Shown: positions 17,174 through 26,052 of the stretch, piece by piece
How the letters are laid out: each line of letters starts with the position of its first letter
How positions within the stretch are numbered: position 1 is the stretch's first letter
From: Phycisphaerales bacterium
Lineage (GTDB): Bacteria; Planctomycetota; Phycisphaerae; Phycisphaerales; UBA1924
Direction of reading: 5' to 3'
Assembly: GCA_029260495.1 (NCBI GenBank)
Contig: JAJDDD010000005.1
Location: forward strand, 1 to 64,000
DNA: 64,000 nucleotides
Notes under the pieces: generated by a model
The model's input: only the letters and a program-made list of their open reading frames with translations
What the model was told of the DNA's origin: nothing
Database searches by the model: none
Program-made: the position numbers and the translations under genes

Positions 17174-18562
17174 ATGCACAAATTCATCGCCCGTTTCATT
17201 TCAGCTGTGAGTCTCGGTCTTGTTCTGAGCAGCGCGTGCATGGCGGATGTGCTTTATCTTCGCGATGGGCGCTCGTTCCAGGGCGTCATCGTCGAGGACA
17301 ACTCCCGGGAAGTGGCGATCGACACCAAAATTTCCGGCATCCGAACCACGCTCACATTCAGCAAACGCGAGGTTGAGCGCGTCGAACACAAGACCCTCCC
17401 CGACAACTTCTTTGAAGAAGAAAGCGACGTTCCGCAGCAACAACCCGCAAACGAAGACAACCTCCCAGCCCGCATCAAACGAAGCAAACACTCATCCACG
17501 CCTTACCTTGAGATTCCCATGGAGGGAACCTTCGGCGAAGACATCCTCCCCGGCGGTGTTTCTGACGCGCTGGACTTCGCGAGCAGGCGCCAGATCGAGC
17601 ACATCGTGTTTCGCATTGATAGTCCCGGCGGCGCCATCTGGGCAGCGGAAGAAATCGCGGAGATCATGAAGAACCGCGATGATGAGTTCGTCTATCACGC
17701 GGTCGTCCAGAGCGCCATCAGCGCCTCGATCTGGGTCGTGTTTTCTTGTGATGACATCCACATCGCGCCGGAGGGAACGATCGGCGCTGCGGTGGTCTTT
17801 CTGCTTGATAGAACAACGGGCGAGATTGATGTCGATAAGAAGATGAACTCCGCCCTCGCAGCCTCCGTCGCAGCCATCTGCGAGCGCAAGGGTCATGAGC
17901 CCGCCCTCGCCCGCGCGATGATGCTTCCCGAAGCAGAGTTGTGGGCGTATCGGGATGAGCTTGGCAGGATGCGCCTCTCGGGCGCCCACATTGATGAAGC
18001 GGTCGCTTCAGATATTGAAGAGGTGGACTCTGCGGAAACCATTCTCACGCTCACCGCGCAAGAGGCCCTTCGGTATGGCGTCGCGTCGGCGGTCGGCAAA
18101 GAGAGCGTCGCGGATGTCGGCGCGTCACTTGCGCTGGCGGGGTGGCGCAAGATCGGAAACTTCGGCGAAGCTGCGATGCGCAAAGCCAGGGATCGCCAGC
18201 AAGACCTTGACGGCGACGCGACAGACCTGCGCAAGGAAGTTCCGTTGCTGCTCATGCGCATCAACGACAACAAGAGCCTGGCGGAGTTTAAAGATCCGCT
18301 TCGCTATTCCTATGACTACAACTACAGAACCAATATTCTCTCTCAGCATGCTCAGCGCGTCTGGCGCCAGCGCACCGATGAATGTCACAGCTACTGGGAC
18401 AAAGTCCAGCGACACGCCAAAGAGCTGCAGCGAGTTCTCGAAATGGGTGAGCGCGTTGGCGTGGAGCCGCCCGAGTTGGGCTTTGATATCGCCGACCTGC
18501 TCGATCGCTGTAAAACGGAGATGGATCGGCTGAAAAAGCAACGCAATCGCATCTATCGTTGA
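17174..18562 (+). CDS. Exported ClpP-class (NfeD/SppA-like) serine protease domain protein
   Basis: A 462-aa product with a signal peptide (to about residue 24). A small beta domain of about 60 residues follows (LYLRDGRSFQGVIVEDNSREVAI). A ClpP/crotonase-fold domain spans about 115-320, with RIDSPGGAIWAAEEI and the stretch AISASIWVVF. S183 aligns with the nucleophile of NfeD/SppA-type proteases, whose motif is usually SAG; here it reads SAS. The C-terminal 150 residues are helical and charged. The family cleaves membrane-associated peptides; activity here is unproven. It stands alone, followed by tmk. Confidence 0.65.
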   Translation: MHKFIARFISAVSLGLVLSSACMADVLYLRDGRSFQGVIVEDNSREVAIDTKISGIRTTLTFSKREVERVEHKTLPDNFFEEESDVPQQQPANEDNLPARIKRSKHSSTPYLEIPMEGTFGEDILPGGVSDALDFASRRQIEHIVFRIDSPGGAIWAAEEIAEIMKNRDDEFVYHAVVQSAISASIWVVFSCDDIHIAPEGTIGAAVVFLLDRTTGEIDVDKKMNSALAASVAAICERKGHEPALARAMMLPEAELWAYRDELGRMRLSGAHIDEAVASDIEEVDSAETILTLTAQEALRYGVASAVGKESVADVGASLALAGWRKIGNFGEAAMRKARDRQQDLDGDATDLRKEVPLLLMRINDNKSLAEFKDPLRYSYDYNYRTNILSQHAQRVWRQRTDECHSYWDKVQRHAKELQRVLEMGERVGVEPPELGFDIADLLDRCKTEMDRLKKQRNRIYR

Positions 18563-18640
18563 GATGAGGGCAGCCTTTCGCCGGATGCCGATCTCAGCCT
18601 CGACCGAGCCCCGGGCGTGCGCGTCTCTCGCATTGCCCGC

Positions 18641-18646
18641 TACACT
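18641..18646 (+). promoter_or_regulatory. -10-like TACACT ahead of tmk
   Basis: TACACT lies 64 bases before the tmk start. The same hexamer occurs before the TPR gene (6354), the cystathionine beta-synthase gene (45928) and thiE (48655). The -35 side shows no clear box. Confidence 0.3.
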
Positions 18647-18709
18647 TCCGAGAGTCAGCCGGCGCGCCTTCGGGGCGCCAACGTTGCATTCATGGAGGAA
18701 GCGGTAGGC

Positions 18710-19375
18710 ATGGCGGATATTTCAGGATTGGCAGGGCGGTTCATCGTCTTTGACGGGCCTGACGGCTCGGGCAAGACGACCCAGTTCAACCGTTTTCTCG
18801 CGCTGTGTCAGAGCGAGGGAACGCCGGTCTGTGAGGTGCGCGAGCCCGGAGGAACATCCATCGGCGAGCGCATCCGCGACATTCTCCTGGACAACGATCA
18901 CACAGAAATGTCTCTTCGCTGCGAGATGATGCTCTACATGGCCAGCCGCTCCCAGCTTGTCGAGGAGCGCATTCGCCCTGCGCTCGGGCAGGGGAAGCTG
19001 GTGCTGGCGGATCGGTTTATCTCCAGCACGCTGGCGTATCAGGGCGCCGCCGGGGGGTTGGCGCTGGATGAAATTCTCGCCGTCGCCCGCGTCGCCTGCC
19101 GGGACGCCTGGCCTGATCTTGTCGTGATCTTTGATGTTGATGAAGAGACCGCCACCCGCAGGATGGGCAATGCGCATGACCGGATGGAAGCCAAGGGCAG
19201 GGCGTATCATCGCAAGGTGCGAGCGGGATATCTCAAGCAGGCCTCCAGCGAGCCGGAGCGCCATCTTGTGCTCGACGCTTCCAAGCCGGAAGACGAGGTC
19301 GCGCGCGAACTGGTGGATTCCCTGGCGTCGCGGCGCTGGCCTGATTCATCCGCTCGTCGGTTTGCAGCTCAATAA
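18710..19375 (+). CDS. tmk: Thymidylate kinase
   Basis: A 221-aa product. It phosphorylates dTMP to dTDP with ATP in thymidine nucleotide synthesis. Visible motifs are the P-loop GPDGSGKTT (16-24), REPGGTxIGERIRxILL after it, and LADRFISSTLAYQG (the DRY/F motif). The length fits the family. ATG 18710 is preceded by GGAGGA; the earlier in-frame ATG at 18692 lies on top of that ribosome-binding site. Confidence 0.93.
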   Translation: MADISGLAGRFIVFDGPDGSGKTTQFNRFLALCQSEGTPVCEVREPGGTSIGERIRDILLDNDHTEMSLRCEMMLYMASRSQLVEERIRPALGQGKLVLADRFISSTLAYQGAAGGLALDEILAVARVACRDAWPDLVVIFDVDEETATRRMGNAHDRMEAKGRAYHRKVRAGYLKQASSEPERHLVLDASKPEDEVARELVDSLASRRWPDSSARRFAAQ

Positions 19376-19476
19376 GAGCGACCGGCCGGCTTCACGTCCG
19401 AAAACACCATCCGTTTCACACACCGCTCATTCGAAATCGCTGATGCGTGCGTCCGATCACGCCGACGATTCAGCAT

Positions 19477-19950
19477 ATGGCGGCGAATCGTTTTCATCTC
19501 TGTTGCAAGGTTGGCCTGATTGCGCATCAGCGCAGCCGCCAGGCGTTCATGGTGGTTCTTCTCGTGTGCTGTTTGTTCCTGACCGCGTGCGAAGATCGAG
19601 AAGTGAAGATTGTTTACAACCGCGAAGCGAAAGTTCATTTCGATGTTCTTCGCGCCGGCGTTGGACCCTCAGCTGAAGTGGGGCGCACTGTGCAGGTGCG
19701 CTATATCGGCTCGCTTGCCACCGGCGAGATCTTCATGAACTCCTACGAGTGGGACAAGCCTCACGAGTGGACGATTGGCGATGACACCGTCATCGTGGGC
19801 ATGGATCGGGCCGTCACCGGCATGAAACTTGGAGAGATTCGCAGCGTGACGCTTCCGCCGGAGCTTCATTGGGGGCGCGTGGGTTATGCGGATAAAATTC
19901 CTCCCAATACAACCGTTCATTTCAAAGTCGAACTCGTCGGCATGCACTGA
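19477..19950 (+). CDS. FKBP-type peptidyl-prolyl isomerase-like lipoprotein
   Basis: A 157-aa product with a lipobox (LFLTAC) after a hydrophobic stretch, so it is probably lipid-anchored. The second half carries the FKBP pattern VGRTVQVRYIGSLATGEIFMNS, then GMDRAVTGMKLGEIRSVTLPPELHWG and FKVELVGMH. FKBPs catalyse cis-trans isomerisation of Xaa-Pro bonds. The domain is a single, short FKBP. The start is uncertain: ATG 19477 gives a 35-residue leader, while ATG 19549 gives a leader without positive charges; neither has a clear ribosome-binding site. Confidence 0.75.
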   Translation: MAANRFHLCCKVGLIAHQRSRQAFMVVLLVCCLFLTACEDREVKIVYNREAKVHFDVLRAGVGPSAEVGRTVQVRYIGSLATGEIFMNSYEWDKPHEWTIGDDTVIVGMDRAVTGMKLGEIRSVTLPPELHWGRVGYADKIPPNTTVHFKVELVGMH

Positions 19951-19973
19951 GTATCTCGTATTCTCCGGCGGCT

Positions 19974-20282
19974 TCACTCAAGCTGGTCGAGATACGACGC
20001 CAACTCACTTTCAGCCTTGGCGTCCCGGGCGGCGCGCGCCAACGCCAAGCCCTGAGTAAGCGCATCCTTCGCTTCGACGATCTGATCCAGCGCCTCCAGC
20101 GATCTCGCCTTGTGAAAATACGCGTAGAGATACGCCTGATTCAGCGCCAGGCACTCGTCATAACGCTGGACAGCGCGCTCATGCTCGTCGGCTTTCGCCT
20201 CCTCCTGCGCGAGCATATACCGCACATCTGCGTCATCAGGGTCCGCAGCGAGAAGTGTTTCGAGTTGGCTGATGCGTGACAT
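19974..20282 (-). CDS. Small tetratricopeptide-repeat protein
   Basis: A 102-aa cytoplasmic product with about two and a half TPR units: DPDDADVRYMLAQEEAKADEHERAVQRYDECL, then LNQAYLYAYFHKARSLEALDQIVEAKDAL. There is no signal peptide. It is probably the distal gene of a small leftward unit with the 53-aa gene that ends 49 bases upstream. It converges with the FKBP gene. Its partner is unknown. Confidence 0.7.
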   Translation of the reverse strand: MSRISQLETLLAADPDDADVRYMLAQEEAKADEHERAVQRYDECLALNQAYLYAYFHKARSLEALDQIVEAKDALTQGLALARAARDAKAESELASYLDQLE

Positions 20283-20331
20283 GGGCGCAGGCTCTCTGAG
20301 TTTTGCGCCCGCGTCAGGAGCGCGCGACTGA

Positions 20332-20493
20332 TCATTCAGACTGTAACGGCTCTTTTTCCGGGGCAGGATGCTGAGGATTCTTTTTTTCGCGCTCAGCTTC
20401 GTTCCGCTGGCGAAGACGCTGGGCCCGATCCGCGTCGTCCTCGTACGAAACGCCGTTCAGCAAGCAGAGCAATCTCCAGAGCTTCTTGAGCAT
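20332..20493 (-). CDS. Small 53-aa protein, unknown function
   Basis: On the minus strand, ATG at 20493-20491 opens a frame ending in TGA at 20334-20332. The product starts MLKKLWRLLCLLNG and becomes a charged helix (DADRAQRLRQRNEAEREKK) with a Pro/Glu tail. A promoter-like pair (TTGTCA, 16 bp, TAGAAT) lies just upstream. The amphipathic start plus charged helix looks like a membrane-surface peptide. The evidence is the frame, the promoter and its location between two leftward genes; there is no Shine-Dalgarno sequence. Confidence 0.45.
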   Translation of the reverse strand: MLKKLWRLLCLLNGVSYEDDADRAQRLRQRNEAEREKKNPQHPAPEKEPLQSE

Positions 20494-20502
20494 AAGCAGG
20501 TG

Positions 20503-20530
20503 ATTCTAGGGGCTTCTCCGCGCCTGACAA
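20503..20530 (-). promoter_or_regulatory. Promoter-like elements for the 53-aa gene
   Basis: Read on the minus strand: TTGTCA (20530-20525), a 16-bp spacer, then TAGAAT (20508-20503), 9 bases before the ATG. Each hexamer matches the sigma-70 consensus at five of six positions. Confidence 0.45.
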
Positions 20531-20553
20531 ACCCGCCCGCCCGTTCGAGTCTT

Positions 20554-22074
20554 TCACCGCATCGCGGGGACGCCATGCTCGATCGACTTCACCTGCACAC
20601 GAAGATTCCCAAGCGCCGGCGCCAATCCCGCCATTGAGTTGACGATTTCGCCATCCGCCAAGCTTGAAATATCCAGCGCAATGTGGGCAGCGTCGTAAGG
20701 AGTTTCGTCGCCAAGCGTCGCGTCGAGATCCACCCAGCGCGTCGTCCCGTCTTCTTCAAGAAGAGCCTGCGTCCACATGTGGTAGCCGAAAATATTGTTC
20801 TCACCCAGGAACTGATCAACATAGATGAGGCCGCTGACCGTTCGCGAGGGGATCCCCGCAGCCCGCAGCATCGCCGCAGTGAGGACCGCGTGCTCCGTGC
20901 AGTCGCCCTCGCCCGTTCGGCACACCTGCGACGCAGACGCAAACCCGACGCCAAGATTCTTGGAGTTGATGTGTCTGTGAACAAATCGGCGGATCGCCTC
21001 CGCTCGCTCCGCCGGCGACTCACCGGCGCTGCGCAAGGCGCGATCGGTCAACTTGATGATCTGCGCATCTTCGGAATCGATCATGCTCGATGGCGTTCGA
21101 TAGGCGCTCTCCGCCGCCGTCTCTTTGTCTGCGGTCGCCACCTTTTCAAGATCAATAGTCACGCGCCAGCGGTTGTCGCCGAGTCGCTGGGCGTGTTGAG
21201 CGCCCGCGGTGGGTATCTCCAGCCCGTCGCCCGCATCGATAATGTACACCGCGCGCTGCGTTTGGCGCGGATTCTTGATGGATCTGTTTGGCCTGACCAG
21301 CGTGCTCGCCATGATCTCCGCCGGCTCAAGGTTGGAAGTCGCCAACTCCTTGTCACTTGCCAGGATCGTCAGCTTCATGCCGCCGACCGCCTGCTCCGAT
21401 CGCAGCAGTTCTCCATCCTCATCCACGAACTCAACACTCGTCACGCCGGGCATGTAGTCCTGCGTCACCTCCCATTTCATCGCGGGTACAGTTTTTCCCA
21501 GCGCCTCCACCTTGGTGGATTCGATCACGCGATACCGCGTTGTGATGACACTCGCTCCCGCCGAAGGATCCATCGTCGCGATGGAAAACTCTTCGTCACC
21601 CTCTTCGAGATAAGCGCCGACGCGCTCGCCCGCTTGCCCTGGCGTCAGCCATTCTTTTTGGGGCGCTGGCTCGAATCGTTCGTGCGAACCCGTCGCGGTC
21701 GCTGTGCGCACGCGAATGCGCCCATCATCCAAAAACTCAAATTTCGTGCGCGTCACGCCGCCCATATCCATGACCGACTCCATGCGCACGGGTTCGCCCT
21801 GGGCTGTTTCCAGAAACGAAGTGGAGAGCGCCACCGAGATAACGGTGAGCCCGCGCTTGATCTCAAGACGCATCTCCGTCTCGGTGCGCAGGTTCCCGTC
21901 TTCAACCTCGATCTCCGCCATCCGCAGCCAGCCCGCCCTGGACCCCATGAACTGCACGACGTACCACCGCTCCTCATCCGCACGAGCGGCGCTGGTGAAC
22001 GCGACAGCAAAGAGGACAGCCATCGCTGGAATGAGAGGGCGGAACAAAATCCATGAACGCACGCGCATGAGCAT
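20554..22074 (-). CDS. Exported transglutaminase-like (cysteine protease fold) protein
   Basis: A 506-aa product with a signal peptide (cleavage near AARADE), a beta-rich N-terminal half and a transglutaminase-like domain at the C-terminus. The triad is complete: C392 in GEGDCTEHAVL, H432 in FGYHMWTQ, D449 in WVDLDATL. Bacterial members are usually proteases or amidases rather than protein cross-linkers. It diverges from the tatD gene with 111 bases between. The N-terminal half resembles no domain I can name. Confidence 0.8.
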   Translation of the reverse strand: MLMRVRSWILFRPLIPAMAVLFAVAFTSAARADEERWYVVQFMGSRAGWLRMAEIEVEDGNLRTETEMRLEIKRGLTVISVALSTSFLETAQGEPVRMESVMDMGGVTRTKFEFLDDGRIRVRTATATGSHERFEPAPQKEWLTPGQAGERVGAYLEEGDEEFSIATMDPSAGASVITTRYRVIESTKVEALGKTVPAMKWEVTQDYMPGVTSVEFVDEDGELLRSEQAVGGMKLTILASDKELATSNLEPAEIMASTLVRPNRSIKNPRQTQRAVYIIDAGDGLEIPTAGAQHAQRLGDNRWRVTIDLEKVATADKETAAESAYRTPSSMIDSEDAQIIKLTDRALRSAGESPAERAEAIRRFVHRHINSKNLGVGFASASQVCRTGEGDCTEHAVLTAAMLRAAGIPSRTVSGLIYVDQFLGENNIFGYHMWTQALLEEDGTTRWVDLDATLGDETPYDAAHIALDISSLADGEIVNSMAGLAPALGNLRVQVKSIEHGVPAMR

Positions 22075-22185
22075 CTCCCGGGAGAAAGCAAAGAACCAGT
22101 TGCAGATTTCAACTCTCTATGATGATACCGGCCACACCAGCCCGGGCCGCAGTTTCTGCTCCACCAACCAGCGCCATACACACGC

Positions 22186-22986
22186 ATGATCGACACGCAC
22201 TGCCATCTCACGTTTGACGACTACGAGGGCCGGATTGACCAGGTTCTCGCCGACGCCCATGCTGAGGGTGTCACCGGGGCGATCACCATCTCCACCACCA
22301 CCCACGACTGCCTGGACGCCCTCGCAATCGCCCGCCGACATGACAACGTCTGGTGCACCGCAGGCGTGCATCCACTCTACGCAGACCGATCCGAGCACAT
22401 CTGGGAGAACCTGCGCACGGTCGCGCATGAACCCGCCTGCGTCGCTTGGGGCGAGCTGGGTCTTGACAATCATTACAACAAACCGCCGCGCGATGTTCAG
22501 AGAAAAGTGCTGACGGACGAACTCGCCTTTATTGAGTCATGCGCACAGGCCGCCGGCGAAGAAGCCATCAGCCTACCCATCGTTCTGCACTGTCGTGATG
22601 CTTTTGCTGACCTCATCCCGATTCTGAAGGAAACGAATCTCCCAGCCGATCGGTTTGTCTTCCACTGTTTCACCGGCGGCGAAGCGGACATGCGCCTGCT
22701 GCTTGATTTTGGCGCCATGGTGAGCTTCACCGGCGTCGTCACCTATAAAAACGCGCCGGAAGTGCGTCTGGCAGCCAAACTCGCGCCTCTGGAGCGAATT
22801 ATGGTGGAGACGGATGCGCCCTTTCTCTCGCCCGAGCCCCACCGGAAGATTCGCCCGAACGAGCCGCAATACGCCATCGTCACCGCGCGATTTCTCGCGG
22901 AGCTGCGCGATGAAGCGTGGCCAATGTTTCATGACGCAATCAATGAGAACACAGAGCGCTTTTTCGGGATCAAGGTTCCGGGTTGA
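22186..22986 (+). CDS. tatD: TatD-family metal-dependent hydrolase (DNase)
   Basis: A 266-aa product with the TatD signatures: DTHCHL at the N-terminus (metal ligands H5 and H7), GELGLDNH, VLHCRDA, FHCFTGG and VETDAPFLSPEPHR. TatD proteins are TIM-barrel metalloenzymes with 3'-5' exonuclease or deoxyribonuclease activity. The length is typical. Annotation as tatD rather than ycfH is not decidable by eye. Confidence 0.9.
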   Translation: MIDTHCHLTFDDYEGRIDQVLADAHAEGVTGAITISTTTHDCLDALAIARRHDNVWCTAGVHPLYADRSEHIWENLRTVAHEPACVAWGELGLDNHYNKPPRDVQRKVLTDELAFIESCAQAAGEEAISLPIVLHCRDAFADLIPILKETNLPADRFVFHCFTGGEADMRLLLDFGAMVSFTGVVTYKNAPEVRLAAKLAPLERIMVETDAPFLSPEPHRKIRPNEPQYAIVTARFLAELRDEAWPMFHDAINENTERFFGIKVPG

Positions 22987-23067
22987 GATATTTGTCCTGC
23001 GTTGCGAACCCTTTTACGCTCGTGTCTTGCGTTTCGTATCCATTATTGCGACAAAGAACAACGTTCC

Positions 23068-23430
23068 TCACTCCGGACACCGAAAGGGCGCGGGTCCAAG
23101 GCCAGCCAGATCGTATTTGCACGCAGGGCAAGTGTCCGGTGGAGATTCAGGAAACACGGGCAGCCTGGCGCGGGCGCGATGCAAGTAAAATCGCTCCAAA
23201 TATAAATTGGCAATGACAGCCCAGCCGGCAACTGCAATCGCTATGTAAACCCCCATGCGCGTCTCATCAATCTCATCAAACAACGGCTCCGCCGTTATTG
23301 CGTTGATCGTCGCCACCATCGTGATGAGACCGAGCACCAGAAGCACAGGCAATACACCGCGCAAAAGAAATTTTCGATGGATGAATAAAGACGGGTCATA
23401 GAGTTCAAGTTTTTTCTTCCGTCGGCCCAT
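23068..23430 (-). CDS. Membrane protein with a zinc ribbon interrupted by TGA at its last cysteine
   Basis: A 120-aa product with two transmembrane helices and a C-terminal ribbon that begins CPACKYDLAGLG and ends CPE. The family pattern is CPECG; here the codon after CPE is TGA and the next codon is GGA (Gly). Readthrough would restore CPExG and continue 17 more residues to a TAA at 23016-23014. So the gene carries either a nonsense mutation at the fourth zinc-binding cysteine or, much less likely, a selenocysteine codon. It lies 11 bases after the M61 peptidase stop, with GGAG before its ATG, so the two form an operon. Confidence 0.6.
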   Translation of the reverse strand: MGRRKKKLELYDPSLFIHRKFLLRGVLPVLLVLGLITMVATINAITAEPLFDEIDETRMGVYIAIAVAGWAVIANLYLERFYLHRARARLPVFPESPPDTCPACKYDLAGLGPAPFRCPE

Positions 23431-23441
23431 TTCCTCATCTC

Positions 23442-25421
23442 CTACCGCGGCGCGATGATTTCTCCGATTAAGTCATCATCGCTCTCCCGAGCCAGTCTTG
23501 GGTAGATGTGTCCCTGCGCGTATTCGAGTGTAAATGTTTGCGTCGTCTCGCCGTCAATGGAGACGAGCAGGTCAATCGCGCCGGTCGACGGGCTTTCCTG
23601 CACCCCGTCGCGCAGCGCATCCGGGCTGAAAACATTGCTGTTCACAGTGACAATCTTCATTCCATACCCAAGCCGGGCCCGATCCGCGACGCTTTGCGGC
23701 ACAATGCTTGTCACCATTCCATCCTCGTCAACACTCAGGCCGATGGAGTTGCGCAGGTTGGCGCCCTTCTCTTTAATAACGTCCGCCTCCTGAAGCTTGG
23801 TGGGCTCTCGGGAGTCTTCCAGCAGGTAGCCAAGCGTTTGGGGCAGCGAAATGCTCAGTTCATGCGCCGGTGTCTCAATGCGCTCACGAATCAGAGCCTC
23901 CCAATCGTGCCCGGCGTAGATACTGGTCAAGCCGTCAACAACATCGGTGCGCGTGTATTCGATCGGGCTTCCAACATGTTCAAAGCGAACGTCGAAGAAC
24001 AGCTTGCAGAAGTCATCAAGACTTTTCCCGCCTTCCGTGCCGCGCCGTATGATTGCGTCACACTCCATCCAGAAGAGCGCTCCTTCGCTGTAGTAATCCT
24101 GCCGGCGTCGAAGATCACCCCAAAACCTTGAGCCGCCTCGCAGGAACCGCAAGCCCGCTGCCGTATCCTCCACGCTGCGCCACCGTCGCCCCGCCTGCAG
24201 CTCATACCCGCGAATCCGCCGGGCGAGGCGATGATGAAAGGCTTCTTCATCAAGCAACCCTGCGCGGGCCGCGAGCACATCCGTGTAATACGTCGTTAAC
24301 CCCTCGTACACCCACATGAGCTGGGTGTGTCCTGGCGTGTGATAGTTGTCGTGTAGTAAATCAGCCGGCGCCCGCAGCTTGCCGTTCCAGCAATGAATGT
24401 ACTCATGCGGAATCACCGTCATCGGATCCCCGCCGGGCCTCTCGGGATCATCCATCTCATCCTCTTCCATGGAGACATAGGTGGACTGCGTGTGCTCCAC
24501 GCCGAAGCCCGGCAGCTCATCCCCGGCTAGAAGCAAAAAGTGAAACTCGTCATACGGAAACGGCCCGAAGATATGCCCCGCCTGCTCGCACACCGCGCGG
24601 AACTTTTCAAGCCGCTCCTCGGGGAGTTCTGTCAGCTCATCATTGCGCGCAGCCAAATGCACAGCGTGCGGCGCCCGCCCTCCCAATGCTGACGGGTAAT
24701 CGCCAAGCTCATAGGTGCGCACGCTCGAACTCAGAATCACGGGTGAATCCACAAGCTCCGCCAGGCTCACGCGCTCAAAGGCGATCGTCCCTCGCGGCCC
24801 CTGCATCGGGCCTGCCTGTTTTGCGTCAAGAGATGTCGCGAGTATCCATCCTTCCGGCGCCAGTAGTTTGGCGTCGTACATCAGCGCGTCCTTGTCCGTC
24901 TTGCCCGGATAGACCAGCACGGTGTTCCAGTTCATCCCGCCATAACGAGCGTGGCCGTAAGAATCGGTCGAGCGGGAAGTCACGCTGGGTTGATTCGCGA
25001 TGTACGCCATCTCGACAATGATCGTCGGCGAATTTGGCGGCACAGTCACCGATACACGATGCACATGCGTCGGATCGCGGCGCCAATCGAGCAGATTCCC
25101 CGCAGCGTCGCGCACGAAGAAGTCCACTACGTTTTGAATCGGCCCCGATGGGTTGTGATTTCCCGGCGACCACTCAACGTAATACAAATCCAAGGGCCCC
25201 GGATCGACCGGAATCTGCATCACGCTGCGCAAGAGCCCCCGCTGAATGTCCGACGCATTCACAAAGAGCTGCACTGCGTCGAGGGCGCCCTTCTGAGCGC
25301 CTCGGTCTCTCTGCGCGAACGCCTGTGGCGACGCATGAAGCGCGATCATCAGAAGCAGGCTGACTGAAAGGCCCACAATGGCGGATTGAAGGAGACGTGC
25401 TGCAGAGCGGGACAGCTTCAT
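23442..25421 (-). CDS. M61 family (glycyl aminopeptidase-like) metallopeptidase with PDZ domain
   Basis: A 659-aa exported product. It has a signal peptide (to about ASPQAFAQ), a beta-rich N-terminal domain and the M61 active site HEYIHCWNGK, with zinc ligands H339 and H343 and catalytic E340. A PDZ-like domain follows near the end (SVDEDGMVTSIVPQSVADRARLGYGMKIV). M61 enzymes release N-terminal Gly or Ala and are often fused to PDZ. I chose ATG 25421, which gives a normal signal peptide. A TTG at 25454 with GGAGAG upstream is an alternative that would add 11 residues. Confidence 0.82.
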   Translation of the reverse strand: MKLSRSAARLLQSAIVGLSVSLLLMIALHASPQAFAQRDRGAQKGALDAVQLFVNASDIQRGLLRSVMQIPVDPGPLDLYYVEWSPGNHNPSGPIQNVVDFFVRDAAGNLLDWRRDPTHVHRVSVTVPPNSPTIIVEMAYIANQPSVTSRSTDSYGHARYGGMNWNTVLVYPGKTDKDALMYDAKLLAPEGWILATSLDAKQAGPMQGPRGTIAFERVSLAELVDSPVILSSSVRTYELGDYPSALGGRAPHAVHLAARNDELTELPEERLEKFRAVCEQAGHIFGPFPYDEFHFLLLAGDELPGFGVEHTQSTYVSMEEDEMDDPERPGGDPMTVIPHEYIHCWNGKLRAPADLLHDNYHTPGHTQLMWVYEGLTTYYTDVLAARAGLLDEEAFHHRLARRIRGYELQAGRRWRSVEDTAAGLRFLRGGSRFWGDLRRRQDYYSEGALFWMECDAIIRRGTEGGKSLDDFCKLFFDVRFEHVGSPIEYTRTDVVDGLTSIYAGHDWEALIRERIETPAHELSISLPQTLGYLLEDSREPTKLQEADVIKEKGANLRNSIGLSVDEDGMVTSIVPQSVADRARLGYGMKIVTVNSNVFSPDALRDGVQESPSTGAIDLLVSIDGETTQTFTLEYAQGHIYPRLARESDDDLIGEIIAPR

Positions 25422-25725
25422 GTCTATGAAGGAACGTGTGGATGAATAAGCCAAGGACTCTCTCCAATTTGATGATTCACGTCAGTGCGACGACCAACGC
25501 CCAGAAAGAACACGCTTTCCCACAGTCTACAGGGCGACCGATGAACCCCATTCCAGCCAACGTCGCAGGACGTATCCAGCCCCGCGGCCCGCGGCCGGTT
25601 GCAAAGCCGACTCGCTGGCTTCACAATCTGCCTCCGCGAGCGCTCCCCGGATCGCCTCGCCGACGTGCTCGATCCCAAACAGAAACCCACCGCCAACTTT
25701 TATATTAACACCGAAAGATCACACC
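25422..25725. other. Intergenic region between the M61 and DUF3467 genes
   Basis: About 300 bases separating divergent genes. I see no gene. TATATT at 25701-25706 in an AT-rich patch is a plausible -10 box for the rightward DUF3467 gene. On the other side GGAGAG lies before the alternative TTG start of the M61 gene. A GC-rich palindromic patch (CCCGCGGCCCGCGGCCGG) lies near 25585. Confidence 0.35.
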
Positions 25726-26046
25726 ATGGCTGACGAACAGCAACGACAAGTCCAGCTCCGCATCGATGAATCGCGGATGAACACCACCTACGCCAACACC
25801 ATCCGCACCTCGACCACCCCGGACGAGGTCGTCATGGATTACGGCTTCAATCTTCCCAGCCAGATGCCCGGCCCCGACGGCAAGCCCCAGCATGTCATGG
25901 TCTTTGCGGTTGGGTCGCGCGTCATCATGAACTGGGCTGGCGCAAAGAGACTTGCCCAGAATCTCGCATCTGCAGTGCATGCGTATGAGGACGCCAACGG
26001 CGAAATCGCGCTTCCCGGTGCGCAGGCGCCAGTTCAACAAGGCTGA
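25726..26046 (+). CDS. DUF3467 domain protein
   Basis: A 106-aa cytoplasmic product. It matches the DUF3467 pattern: short strands, YANTIRTSTTPDEVVMDYGF, then a segment ending VGSRVIMNWAGAKRLAQNLASAVHAYE. The family is widespread and its function is unknown. The gene converges with pheA, with 6 bases between stop codons and a T-run (TTTTTTT) just after its stop. Confidence 0.8.
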   Translation: MADEQQRQVQLRIDESRMNTTYANTIRTSTTPDEVVMDYGFNLPSQMPGPDGKPQHVMVFAVGSRVIMNWAGAKRLAQNLASAVHAYEDANGEIALPGAQAPVQQG

Positions 26047-26052
26047 CTTTTT

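Noticed and set aside
20683-22056. A 457-codon plus-strand frame opposite the transglutaminase gene
   Set aside because: The minus strand encodes a complete catalytic triad and signal peptide; the plus-strand product is Arg-rich with no recognisable motif.
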